Assembly: GCF_018127805.1 (NCBI RefSeq)
Contig: NZ_CP072334.1
Span: forward strand, 1,528,001 to 1,592,000
Origin: Prevotella sp. oral taxon 475
GTDB lineage: Bacteria; Bacteroidota; Bacteroidia; Bacteroidales; Bacteroidaceae
DNA length: 64,000 bases
Direction: 5' to 3'
The notes under the pieces are model-generated. The model made no database searches and had not been told where the DNA came from. It saw only the letters and a program-made list of their open reading frames with translations. A program made the position numbers and the translations under genes. Below are positions 46,601-54,469 of the stretch, piece by piece; within the stretch, counting starts at the first letter, position 1, and every line of letters starts with the position of its first letter.

Positions 46601-46914
46601 AAGTAATTGTAGTTGTGCAACAAATGAGTGAGGACTTGCTCGGCACGATGAGAGACGATGTCGGCGGATAGGTGCAGTTCGGTGGTGATTTTGTCGAGAT
46701 AGGGCTGCGAGGTGGGCAGCTTCTTCGACAATCCGTAGAGCTGACTGAGAATGCGAAGCTTCATCTCCTCGGTGGCCTTGTTGGTGAAGGTCACAGCGAG
46801 GATGCTGCGGAAACTGAGGGGATTCTGGATGAGAATTTTCATGTAGTTGACGGCAAGCGTAAAGGTTTTTCCACTGCCGGCACTTGCCTTGTAGATGGTG
46901 AGGGAAGTATGCAT
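43603..46914 (-). CDS. AddA/RecB-like UvrD-type helicase with C-terminal nuclease domain
   Basis: This 1103-aa DNA repair helicase processes double-strand breaks. Walker A is ASAGSGKTFTLAVNYMKIL (~10), followed by LAVTFTNKATEEMKLRIL; Walker B IMIDEFQDTSTVQWKNF is at ~391, VGDVKQSIYRWRSGD next, RLLTIHKSKGLEFAHVIVPFCDWKL at ~749 and NLLYVAFTRAGHNLFVYG. The C-terminus has a PD-(D/E)XK core, SVIDFKFGRPHPEHREQVIGYM (~1047), so it is AddA-like. The partner AddB is not adjacent. It begins 40 bp after the stop of the DUF5686 gene on the same strand. Confidence 0.9.
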   Translation of the reverse strand: MHTSLTIYKASAGSGKTFTLAVNYMKILIQNPLSFRSILAVTFTNKATEEMKLRILSQLYGLSKKLPTSQPYLDKITTELHLSADIVSHRAEQVLTHLLHNYNYFRVETIDTFFQSILRNLSRELDLTANLRVGLNDLQVEQQAVDELIEGLTLQSKELTWVMSYIRQNISDDKNWNVIGQIKHFGENIFRDVYKENWQTINALISDDQAFDRYVHTIRGIKTEAQAQLSALAAGFEQILTENHLAISDFSYKESGVCSYFLKLKKGIYSEIELLKTRVLDAMERPEAWVSKKDQNEDAPLLMLVREVLFPYLQSAEKTRRRQARLYQSAVLTLCHLDQLRLLGKVEAKVRELNETANRFLLSDTQMLLHALVQDSDTPFIFEKIGTQLEHIMIDEFQDTSTVQWKNFKVLLRECLSRSHSKSLIVGDVKQSIYRWRSGDWQLLNNIETQFRNAPFSFSVEQITTNYRSQRHIVAFNNAFFKTAAAIEHRQLADEDADGALQLQTAYEDVEQSLPPGRPEQGRVEIRLFSTDKTRKSESSDATLADDDAEEQMLTQIGHTIETLLSAGAQPKDIAILVRSNHIIARIADHLMQQMPHVQLVSDEGFQLSSSLAVNLIIAALRVLAHPSDRLFLAHLATAYQCHILKDDSAVNRLFSPEADLASFLPPNFWLRRNELLSLPIHLIIEHIYRLFRLDTLQEQAAYVCTFYDRLNRFLSDNTADLDAVLLEWDTDLKNRTIQSDVPNGIRLLTIHKSKGLEFAHVIVPFCDWKLEKPGGMLWCTPREAPFSEMPIIPVDFSAKKMQETIFEPDYRHEHLQNIVDNLNLLYVAFTRAGHNLFVYGKQGKQGDRSFLIGQCLQELQAHLPQSSLEETADGSLFFSFGSLSIEKMTSTSTEEAEDKNVFNVAATPLPVDIHVYDSRAQFRQSNRSAQFLSSDDPSDAATATSQSTYIQLGTILHAVFAQIRTLDDAPAVLRRLELEGVLYDNQITRPRLLEMLNSRLHDPRIQRWFAPGLQLFNECVILSVHPLTGQVVEHRPDRVVTDGRQLSVIDFKFGRPHPEHREQVIGYMSLLSRMGHTHITGYLWYVYSNEIIEIDDSVLSNL

Positions 46915-46953
46915 GATGGGAGGGGTGTTTCTGTTGAAATAGGCGCGGCAGGA

Positions 46954-48966
46954 CTACCAATGCCTGAATAATTCGAAGCCGAACTTACAACCGAAGCCGT
47001 TGAAACGGCCATTTCGGTTGGAAACGAAGAGACCGATGGAAAATAGACGGGTGGTAAAGCCGTAACCGCACTCGAAATAGGGGGTGAGCTCTTTAACGGA
47101 AAGGGCACTGAGGTAGAGACGTTCCATCTCGATGTAATGGCCGAAGAAGGGGAGCCAACTCAGGGCCAAAAGCGGCGTTTCGTAGGTGAAATTGGCCCGG
47201 GCATAGTAGTTGGAGGTGTTGTACCAATTGGCGTCGAGCAACTCGAACTCGCCCGACCAGCCGTCGTTCCAGCCGCCGGGGATGTTGTTCTCGCGAAAGT
47301 TGGAATAATCTAAGAAATAGGCTCGCGAGGCTTTTTGCGTGTAGAAACCCGTTCCGAGACGCAGGGAGATGGCGCGCAGACGGGTGAGAGGTCGGAGATA
47401 TTGGGCATCGATCTCCCAGCGTGCATATTCTGTGTTGGAATGCAGGATGTTTTTTAAGCTGCGCTCATAATCTATCGTAATGGCTGCTCCTTTCCAACCC
47501 AGGGGGCGATATTGTACCTCGAAAGATGGGGCAAAGGAGCGGTAGACCTCGGGCATTCCTACTTGGCGGAAGGCGCGTTTGTCTACGGCGGTGCGTTTGT
47601 GGAAGACGAAACCGACTTGCAGGCTCCATCGACTGGAGAAATCGTAGTGGGTGGCGAATCGAACGTATCGGTCTTTGAAAAGATAGAGGTCGTTTTGTGC
47701 CCGACGTAGCGAGTCGAGCTTATCGGCTCCGATGCGCTCGGCGATCGTCGTGCTGGAGATTCGGTTTCCCGTGCCAAGCTCTATCTGCGAGTAGAAATTG
47801 TGGCGTTTGTCGTAGAAAAAGGTGACGGGGAGATGGAAGTAGAGGCGTTGCTCACGCACGGAGTAGCCTGCCTTCATGCGGAGCGAGAGTTCCGTAGAAG
47901 ATGAGAAGTTGTAGCTGCCGCGCACATCAGTTTTGTAGGTAAAACCTCGGCTGCGGCTATAGCCCATATAAAAAGGATTGAGGATGGGACTGATGCGGAA
48001 GTAGCCCTGATCGGCTGCGCCGAAGTTGGAGCTGATACGGTCGATGAGACAGTCGCCCAAAACGCGCCAGAATCCATTTCTACGGTGGCGGCCTTCTGCC
48101 TGTGGAACCGAGTCGCGAGCTGTTTCGTCGCGAAGGATTCGCCGATACAATTCTTCCTCGAAACGTGAAAGGGTGTCGGTTCGCAGCTGTCCCGCAGAGG
48201 CGACGGGGCGGCGAGGGTCAATCAAAGTGGTATCTACGGAGGGGATGCCGTATTGGGCCCGATAGGTGGAGACAATGCGATTGCCCAGAAACTTGAAGGT
48301 GGAGGTGAGCAGGCATTCACGGGCGAGGAGGGTTTCGGCTCCCTGCGTGCCAGGAACGACTTCGAGCTGAAAACGCAGCATGTCGTATTCTCCTTCCATA
48401 TGACAGGTGAGCACTCGGCCCGAAGAGCGGTCGACAACGGCATTGCCCCTCACTAACTGCGTGTTATCAACTTTCGGCGTGAATGCGAGGATTACTCTGT
48501 CGTGCGTCCAGGAGAGGAAGCGGTAACGGTAGAACGATTTGTTCTGTATGTTGAAAGGTGAAAGGAGATAACGGTCAACAATAGTGACATTGTAGATGTG
48601 CGGAACTAAATAGCGCATCACTGTGGGCATGATATTGCCATGATGCGGGAGAGAGGTGTAGGAGAGGAAAGTTTTGTTGTTTCCCGGAGAGAGTTGCTGG
48701 TAGCTTTCGCCCATAAACCGCCGTTGCCCCTTGCGCGCCATGGCAAATAGAGAGGGAACGGCCAGGAGCGAGAAGTTTTTGCACTGGATGTCTACCGTGT
48801 AGCGGGTATACGAATGTACGACTGCGTCACTCGAAACAGTGGCTATGGTGCGAGCATAACCAAAGATACGGTTCAGCATCAACGTGTCGGGAACCTCGTT
48901 TGCCAGAACCTTATTGGCTGAACACAGCAGGAGAGTTGAGAGAAAATAGGCAAGTGTTGTTTTCAA
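46954..48966 (-). CDS. DUF5686-like outer-membrane beta-barrel protein
   Basis: The 670-aa protein has a signal peptide (MKTTLAYFLSTLLLCSANKVLA). Its N-terminal region is soluble and its C-terminal ~350 residues have alternating aromatic strands typical of an outer-membrane barrel (GYSRSRGFTYKTDVRGSYNF, RYVRFATHYDFSSRWSLQVGFVFHKR, EYARWEIDAQYLRPLTRLRAISLRLGTGFYT), ending in GFGCKFGFELFRHW with a terminal aromatic. DUF5686 proteins of Bacteroidota have no settled function. The carboxypeptidase-like N-terminal domain found in many relatives is not obvious. Confidence 0.8.
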   Translation of the reverse strand: MKTTLAYFLSTLLLCSANKVLANEVPDTLMLNRIFGYARTIATVSSDAVVHSYTRYTVDIQCKNFSLLAVPSLFAMARKGQRRFMGESYQQLSPGNNKTFLSYTSLPHHGNIMPTVMRYLVPHIYNVTIVDRYLLSPFNIQNKSFYRYRFLSWTHDRVILAFTPKVDNTQLVRGNAVVDRSSGRVLTCHMEGEYDMLRFQLEVVPGTQGAETLLARECLLTSTFKFLGNRIVSTYRAQYGIPSVDTTLIDPRRPVASAGQLRTDTLSRFEEELYRRILRDETARDSVPQAEGRHRRNGFWRVLGDCLIDRISSNFGAADQGYFRISPILNPFYMGYSRSRGFTYKTDVRGSYNFSSSTELSLRMKAGYSVREQRLYFHLPVTFFYDKRHNFYSQIELGTGNRISSTTIAERIGADKLDSLRRAQNDLYLFKDRYVRFATHYDFSSRWSLQVGFVFHKRTAVDKRAFRQVGMPEVYRSFAPSFEVQYRPLGWKGAAITIDYERSLKNILHSNTEYARWEIDAQYLRPLTRLRAISLRLGTGFYTQKASRAYFLDYSNFRENNIPGGWNDGWSGEFELLDANWYNTSNYYARANFTYETPLLALSWLPFFGHYIEMERLYLSALSVKELTPYFECGYGFTTRLFSIGLFVSNRNGRFNGFGCKFGFELFRHW

Positions 48967-49003
48967 TTGACAATTGGGAATTGAGAATTGACAATTGAAG
49001 CCC

Positions 49004-49618
49004 TCATCGCAGGTCGATGACTTCGGCTGTAGGGAATTCTTTGGCGTTGAAAGTAAAAAGAGCGTCGGAGAGTTTTCGCTGTTGCAAATTGCTCACGGTG
49101 ATCACGGTCCATTCGCCATTGCGCTTCATCTTCACTTCTCGAGGTCTGTAAGTAGCGGCATTCACCAAAATATAGAGTTCGGAGATGACGGCGGCACTCT
49201 TCTGCGCTTGCAGATGCACTCGATAATTACTCCCGACGCGCTTCATCGACAGAGTATATCCACTCTTATAGAGGTGGATGAAAGTGTAGGGATTCATCGC
49301 TGAGATTTGCGCAGGAGTGGGATTACTGATATTCACCTCGTTCGTAGCAGCAAGATAGCTCCATTGCGTTCTTCCATTGAACCACACGGTGGCTTTGGAA
49401 GTGCGAGCGAGGAATTTGTTCCCTTTAATAGAAAGGGTGCCGGAAAGAGTGCCAAGACGGCGGTTGGAGAGTTGGAAAGAAGCTGTAGCTCCACCGCGAT
49501 GAGAGAGAACAGCAGCAGTTCGGTCGAGCACTTTGCGAGCTTCGGCGTTTGTCTGAGCTCGAAGACCGATGAAAGACAAGGCGAAAAAGGCCGTCAGAAA
49601 CAATATTTTCTTCAACAT
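49004..49618 (-). CDS. LolA-like outer-membrane lipoprotein carrier family protein
   Basis: This periplasmic protein of 204 aa has signal peptide MLKKILFLTAFFALSFIGLRAQ. It fits the LolA-like half-barrel fold: ARKVLDRTAAVLSHRGGATASFQLSN, GTLSIKGNKFLARTSKATVWFNGRTQWSY, MNPYTFIHLYKSGY and the closing LFTFNAKEFPTAEVIDLR. In Bacteroidota it usually lies directly downstream of ftsK, as here. It likely carries lipoproteins across the periplasm. The ATG at 49618 is used since the longer start at 49636 weakens the signal peptide. Confidence 0.85.
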   Translation of the reverse strand: MLKKILFLTAFFALSFIGLRAQTNAEARKVLDRTAAVLSHRGGATASFQLSNRRLGTLSGTLSIKGNKFLARTSKATVWFNGRTQWSYLAATNEVNISNPTPAQISAMNPYTFIHLYKSGYTLSMKRVGSNYRVHLQAQKSAAVISELYILVNAATYRPREVKMKRNGEWTVITVSNLQQRKLSDALFTFNAKEFPTAEVIDLR

Positions 49619-49723
49619 AACGATGTTTTGCTTCATTTGATTTTATACTCTGCGAAACTTCCTTCATGTCTGCGGGAGTTCGTTATCATATCCCGCGAAA
49701 CTTCATTTCATACCTGAAAGAAT

Positions 49724-52198
49724 TCATGATGATGTCCCGCGAAACTTGACGAGTAGGGTATTCAGAGAATTTTCGTCGGTAATGAGTACGTCTCTCGGCT
49801 TACTTCCCTGTGCAATGCCCACGATACCGGCAGCCTCAAGCTGATCCATGAGTCGACCGGCGCGGTTGTATCCGATGGAGAAACGACGCTGAATCATACT
49901 CGTAGAACCTTGTTGCGAGATGACAATGGCGCGGGCAGCCTCTTCGAAATAAGGGTCGAGACTATTTATATCGGTCGAACCGCCGCCACTCATACCGCCA
50001 TCCTCGGTGTTAGGCTCGGGAAGCTCCATCGGTTCGACGGGTCCAGGCTGGTCGGCGATATAGCGATTGATTTCCTCTACCTCGGGCGTATCGACAAAAG
50101 CACACTGTACACGCACGGGTTCGTTACCGTTGAGGAAAAGCATATCGCCGCGACCGATAAGCTGATTGGCCCCAGGACGGTCGAGGATGGTGCGCGAATC
50201 GATCATCGCACTCACCTTAAAAGCCATCCGTCCGGGAAAGTTAGCCTTGATATTACCCGTAATAATGCTCGTCGTGGGTCGTTGTGTAGCAATCACCATG
50301 TGAATGCCCACAGCGCGAGCAAGCTGTGCAATGCGGGCAATAGGCAGTTCGATCTCTTTGCCGGCAGTCATAATGAGGTCACCAAACTCGTCGATGATCA
50401 CCACGATATAAGGCATATAGTCGTGACCACGGCTGAGATTGAGCTTGTGATGGATGAATTTGTCGTTGTACTCTTTCACATTGCGCGCACCCGCAGCCTT
50501 AAGCAGATCGTAACGCGTATCCATCAATTTGCAAAGACTATTGAGCGTTCGCACCACCTTAGTGACATCAGTGATGATAGGTTCCTCTTCGTCGTCGGGC
50601 ACCTTAGCTAAGAAATGGTTAGCAATGGGCCCATAGATGCCAAACTCAACCTTTTTGGGGTCGATGAGCACGAGTTTGAGCTCGTTGGGATGTTTTTTGT
50701 AGAGCAATGAAGTGATGATCGCATTCAGGCCCACAGATTTTCCCTGTCCAGTGGCACCGGCCACGAGCAGATGAGGAATCTTGGCCAGGTCGACCATAAA
50801 GACTTCGTTGGTAATTGTTTTGCCCAACGCCAGCGGCAGGTCCATCTTCGTCTCCTGGAACTTACGCGAGTTGAGAATGCTCTCCATCGAAACGATATTG
50901 GGTTTGTTGTTGGGCACCTCGATTCCAATGGTTCCTTTACCTGGAATCGGAGCGATAATGCGGATGCCCAACGCCGCCAGACTCAGTGCGATATCGTCTT
51001 CCAGGTTGCGAATCTTATTGATGCGCACACCCTCGGCCGGCGTTATCTCATAGAGAGTGATGGTAGGGCCAACAGTTGCCTTAATTTCCTTGATTTCAAC
51101 GCCGAAACTGCGCAACACCTCTACGATGCGTTTGTTGTTCGACTTGATTTCGTCCATGTCCACTTTAGGCCTTCCGTCGTTGTCGTAACGTTTAAGAAGG
51201 TCGAGCGTAGGATATTGATACGAGAGGAAAGGTTCGAGCGGATTGATAGGCGTACTGAGGATTTCGGCCACGGCAAGCCTCTCCCCGTCGGCAATTTCCT
51301 CGCCTTCGGGAATCTCGACAGTCAGAGCCTCTTCAAGATTCTCTTGGGTTGGATGCTGCGGTTGGTGTTGATTGGTCGTCTGTAGCGGAGCATCTTCCAC
51401 GTCCATTTCAGTGAAATCTACCACTGTGGGGAGGTCGTCGTCTTCGGCTTCATCCGGATTCGGAGCCTGCGAAGACGGTTCGGGGACATATTCCACCTCG
51501 ATATCGTCTTCACCCGATGCCTCTGCACCTTTCACATCGCTATTGGTGATCGTGAATTTGATTTTGTTTGTGATGTATCGAACGGGGTTCAGCGTCTTTC
51601 GAATGATGGCAATCGTCTCTGCACTGAGGTAGACCAAGAACGCGAGTGCCGCGAGAAAGAGAACAGCAGTGAGGCCCGGCGGACCGATCATATTTTCCAA
51701 ACGCTGCACGCAAAACAAGCCATGGTTGCCACCGGGATTGAAAACGCGGTCGCCCATCAGCGGAGTGAGGAATTTGGCAAAGGCCACCGAGCACCAAATC
51801 ATCACCAATGTCAAGTAGAGAAAATACTTCCAAAGATGAAGTCGATAAGCTCGCATCAACTGCAAACCCACCATAAAAATGAAGACAGGAATGAGAAACG
51901 ACGGCAAACCGAAGTTCATCGTGATAAGCGTATAAGCCACTATCGCCCCCAACGACCCGCAATAGTTGGTAAAGATACGATCGGTGTTCATCCATTCGCC
52001 GGGTCGCAAGTCTTCCAGGATGCTTTGATCGGAGGCTCCCGTACTGAAATACGACACCATTGCGATGACCAAATACACCGCCACAGCTAAGAGCACAACC
52101 CCCAACACGAAGTCGGTTTTCTCGTTGCTCAATACGTTTTTCAGTCCAATCGCCTCACCTATATTTTTCGGTTTGTTTTCTGCTTTCTTTCTCGCCAT
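49724..52198 (-). CDS. ftsK: DNA translocase FtsK
   Basis: FtsK (824 aa) pumps chromosome ends through the septum. Four N-terminal membrane helices (about 25-195) are followed by an acidic linker (~215-310) and the motor: the alpha/beta domain, Walker A VAGATGQGKSVGLNAIITSLLY (~479), Walker B-type IVVIIDEFGDLIM, and ATQRPTTSIITGNIKANFPGRMAFKV. The C-terminal gamma winged helix (QQGSTSMIQRRFSIGYNRAGRLMDQLEAAGIVG) reads polarity sequences. The candidate promoter at 52488-52495 would give a long leader of about 280 nt. Confidence 0.96.
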   Translation of the reverse strand: MARKKAENKPKNIGEAIGLKNVLSNEKTDFVLGVVLLAVAVYLVIAMVSYFSTGASDQSILEDLRPGEWMNTDRIFTNYCGSLGAIVAYTLITMNFGLPSFLIPVFIFMVGLQLMRAYRLHLWKYFLYLTLVMIWCSVAFAKFLTPLMGDRVFNPGGNHGLFCVQRLENMIGPPGLTAVLFLAALAFLVYLSAETIAIIRKTLNPVRYITNKIKFTITNSDVKGAEASGEDDIEVEYVPEPSSQAPNPDEAEDDDLPTVVDFTEMDVEDAPLQTTNQHQPQHPTQENLEEALTVEIPEGEEIADGERLAVAEILSTPINPLEPFLSYQYPTLDLLKRYDNDGRPKVDMDEIKSNNKRIVEVLRSFGVEIKEIKATVGPTITLYEITPAEGVRINKIRNLEDDIALSLAALGIRIIAPIPGKGTIGIEVPNNKPNIVSMESILNSRKFQETKMDLPLALGKTITNEVFMVDLAKIPHLLVAGATGQGKSVGLNAIITSLLYKKHPNELKLVLIDPKKVEFGIYGPIANHFLAKVPDDEEEPIITDVTKVVRTLNSLCKLMDTRYDLLKAAGARNVKEYNDKFIHHKLNLSRGHDYMPYIVVIIDEFGDLIMTAGKEIELPIARIAQLARAVGIHMVIATQRPTTSIITGNIKANFPGRMAFKVSAMIDSRTILDRPGANQLIGRGDMLFLNGNEPVRVQCAFVDTPEVEEINRYIADQPGPVEPMELPEPNTEDGGMSGGGSTDINSLDPYFEEAARAIVISQQGSTSMIQRRFSIGYNRAGRLMDQLEAAGIVGIAQGSKPRDVLITDENSLNTLLVKFRGTSS

Positions 52199-52328
52199 CT
52201 GTTTTTAAAGTCTTAAAATCAACGGTTTTCAGCATTGAGACAAAGCTTTCTCATCTGCTTCGAGGGTATTTTCCATCCCGTTTACCGTCTGTCAAATCCA
52301 CCTATCAAGAACCATCGGTTTGCCATCT

Positions 52329-52405
52329 CTTAGCTTTTGGCTTCCAATACCTAAGCTTTTGCATTCCGTTTTCTTAGCTTTTGCAAGGCTATCTCTTAGC
52401 TTTTG
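52329..52405 (+). repeat. 22-bp phased array (CTTAGCTTTTG), 4 units
   Basis: CTTAGCTTTTG (or CTAAGCTTTTG) starts at 52329, 52351, 52373 and 52395, exactly 22 bp apart. This is the reverse complement of the CAAAAGCTAAG word at 28.6 and 62.3 kb. It sits in the likely leader of ftsK between two divergent genes. Apart from promoters, the rest of this 372-bp gap is featureless. Confidence 0.88.
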
Positions 52406-52487
52406 CAAGTCTGTTTCTAAATTCTTGTTACACAACGCTTCACAGCTCTTCCGGCCATTTCGTTTCTTCGGTGGATTAAATTTCTTG

Positions 52488-52495
52488 CAAAATTA
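52488..52495 (-). promoter_or_regulatory. -7 box (TAATTTTG) for ftsK
   Basis: The minus strand reads CGCTAATTTTGCAAGAA. It is the best TAnnTTTG match upstream of ftsK but lies 290 bp from the ATG. Confidence 0.45.
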
Positions 52496-52538
52496 GCGCA
52501 AAAAACCAAGAACAGCCCACAAAGTCGCAACTTTTTTC

Positions 52539-52546
52539 TAATTTTG
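52539..52546 (+). promoter_or_regulatory. -7 box (TAATTTTG) for the exonuclease gene
   Basis: TAATTTTG lies 25 nt before the ATG at 52571. Confidence 0.55.
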
Positions 52547-52570
52547 CATGACGTTATCACAGGCTGAATA

Positions 52571-53197
52571 ATGAGAAAAATCATCTATAATAAATTCGAT
52601 AAAAAAGCGATTGCTACACTCCCCACGGTTGTCTTTCCCGGCAAAACAGTAGTGGTGATGAGCGAGAGCGAAGCAGAAAGGGCGGTAGACTTTCTGCTGT
52701 CGAACTCGATTCTCGGCATAGACACAGAAACCCGACCTTCGTTTAAGAAGGGAGAAACGCATAAGGTGTCGCTCTTGCAGGTGGCTACGCATACGGTTTG
52801 TTTCCTTTTTCGGCTCAATTATATCGGCATTACACCGTCTATTCTGCGATTGTTGGAAAACCAAGAGGTGCCCATGATCGGTCTTTCGTTGCACGACGAT
52901 ATTTTGTCGCTGCGCAAACGAACCGATTTCAAACCGGGCCTTTTCATCGACTTACAGGACATGGTGGGCGAAATCGGCATCGAGGATCTAAGTCTGCAAA
53001 AACTCTATGCTAACCTTTTCCATCAGAAAATCAGTAAGCGGCAACGACTCACCAATTGGGATTCGGATGTGCTCAACGACAAACAAAAGGCTTATGCCGC
53101 CTTAGATGCCTGGGCTTGCATCAATCTTTATGAAGAGATCGTTAAATTGAAGAAAAACCGAGACTACGATCTCGTGATACAAGAAAACGAAAACTGA
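52571..53197 (+). CDS. 3'-5' exonuclease, DEDD (RNase D-like) family
   Basis: The 208-aa enzyme consists of one DEDD exonuclease domain. The acidic residues are in GIDTETRPSF (Exo I, DxE), GLSLHDDIL (Exo II, D) and KAYAALDAWACINLYE (Exo III, YxxxD). It has no helicase or HRDC domain. The substrate, RNA or DNA, is unknown. The next gene, a methyltransferase acting on rRNA, starts 50 bp downstream. Confidence 0.9.
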   Translation: MRKIIYNKFDKKAIATLPTVVFPGKTVVVMSESEAERAVDFLLSNSILGIDTETRPSFKKGETHKVSLLQVATHTVCFLFRLNYIGITPSILRLLENQEVPMIGLSLHDDILSLRKRTDFKPGLFIDLQDMVGEIGIEDLSLQKLYANLFHQKISKRQRLTNWDSDVLNDKQKAYAALDAWACINLYEEIVKLKKNRDYDLVIQENEN

Positions 53198-53247
53198 GAA
53201 GTCGTCAAATATCTCCGAACCCAAAACCAAATACATCTGATGATTAT

Positions 53248-54435
53248 ATGTATAGAGAAATCTATTTGAAAAGAGGAAAAGAAGAAAGTTTGAAACGTTT
53301 TCACCCATGGATTTTCTCGGGTGCTGTTCATCATATCGCCGGAGATGAGCCGCTAAAAGAGGGGGAAGTGGTGCGAATTCTCACCGATGGGGGCGACTTC
53401 ATCGCTGTGGGGCACTATCAGATTGGGTCGATTGCCATCCGGGTGCTCTCATTTCAAGATATAGAAATCAACGAAACGTTTTGGGAGAATCAGCTTCGCT
53501 CGGCTTTAGATGCACGTATGGCCATCGGCATTGCCGACCGTCCGCAGAACAACACCTACCGATTGGTGCACGGAGAGGGCGACCATCTGCCGGGACTCAT
53601 CATCGACTGCTATGGCCAAACGGCTGTGATGCAGGCACACAGTGTGGGTATGCACCTGGCTCGACATGAGATTTGCCAGGCTCTGCTCAAGGTGATGGAA
53701 GGCCGGATTGAGCATGTCTACTATAAAAGCGACACCACCCTGCCTTTCAAAGCCGACTTAGGACAGGAGAATGGCTTTATTCATGGTGGCAGCGAATGTA
53801 ACGTGGGATTGGAAAACGGACTGCTTTTCCAGGTGGATTGGCTCAAGGGACAGAAGACGGGGTTCTTTATCGATCAGCGCGACAATCGGGCTTTGCTGGA
53901 GAAATATGCACAGGGCAGAAGCGTCTTGAACATGTTTTGCTATACGGGCGGCTTCTCTGTGTATGCCATGAGAGGAGGGGCGAGGTTGGTTCACTCGGTA
54001 GACAGCAGTGCAAAGGCTATCGAACTGACCAACCGAAACGTGGAACAAAACTTTCCTTCCGACAACAGACACGAGGCGTTTTGCAAGGATGCATTCAAAT
54101 TTCTTGCTGCCAACAATCATCGATATGACTTGATTGTGCTCGATCCTCCGGCCTTTGCAAAACATCGAAACGCGCTGCATAATGCACTAAAGGGGTATAC
54201 CCGACTGAATGTGAAGGGCTTCGAGTGCATCCAACCGGGCGGTATTCTTTTCACATTCAGTTGCAGTCAGATTGTCACAAAAGATCATTTCCGCAATGCT
54301 GTCTTTACGGCGGCAGCGCAAGCGGGAAGAAAAGTGCGCATCCTTCACCAACTGCACCAACCGGCTGACCATCCTATCAATATCTATCACCCCGAGGGCG
54401 AATACCTCAAAGGCTTGGTGCTATACGTGGAATAA
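53248..54435 (+). CDS. Class I SAM-dependent rRNA methyltransferase (RlmI-like, PUA domain)
   Basis: This 395-aa methyltransferase has an N-terminal PUA domain (KRFHPWIFSGAVHHIAGDEPLKEGEVVRILTDGGDFIAVGHYQIGSIAIRVLS), a central EEHAD-like insert, and a Rossmann SAM domain with GQKTGFFIDQRDNRALL, VLNMFCYTGGFSVYAMRGGA and DLIVLDPPAFAKHR. This matches the RlmI/RlmK family that makes 5-methylcytosine in 23S rRNA. The exact target base is inferred from the family only. Confidence 0.92.
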   Translation: MYREIYLKRGKEESLKRFHPWIFSGAVHHIAGDEPLKEGEVVRILTDGGDFIAVGHYQIGSIAIRVLSFQDIEINETFWENQLRSALDARMAIGIADRPQNNTYRLVHGEGDHLPGLIIDCYGQTAVMQAHSVGMHLARHEICQALLKVMEGRIEHVYYKSDTTLPFKADLGQENGFIHGGSECNVGLENGLLFQVDWLKGQKTGFFIDQRDNRALLEKYAQGRSVLNMFCYTGGFSVYAMRGGARLVHSVDSSAKAIELTNRNVEQNFPSDNRHEAFCKDAFKFLAANNHRYDLIVLDPPAFAKHRNALHNALKGYTRLNVKGFECIQPGGILFTFSCSQIVTKDHFRNAVFTAAAQAGRKVRILHQLHQPADHPINIYHPEGEYLKGLVLYVE

Positions 54436-54469
54436 TTGAGAGTTGACCATTGGGAATTGATATTTGGGA

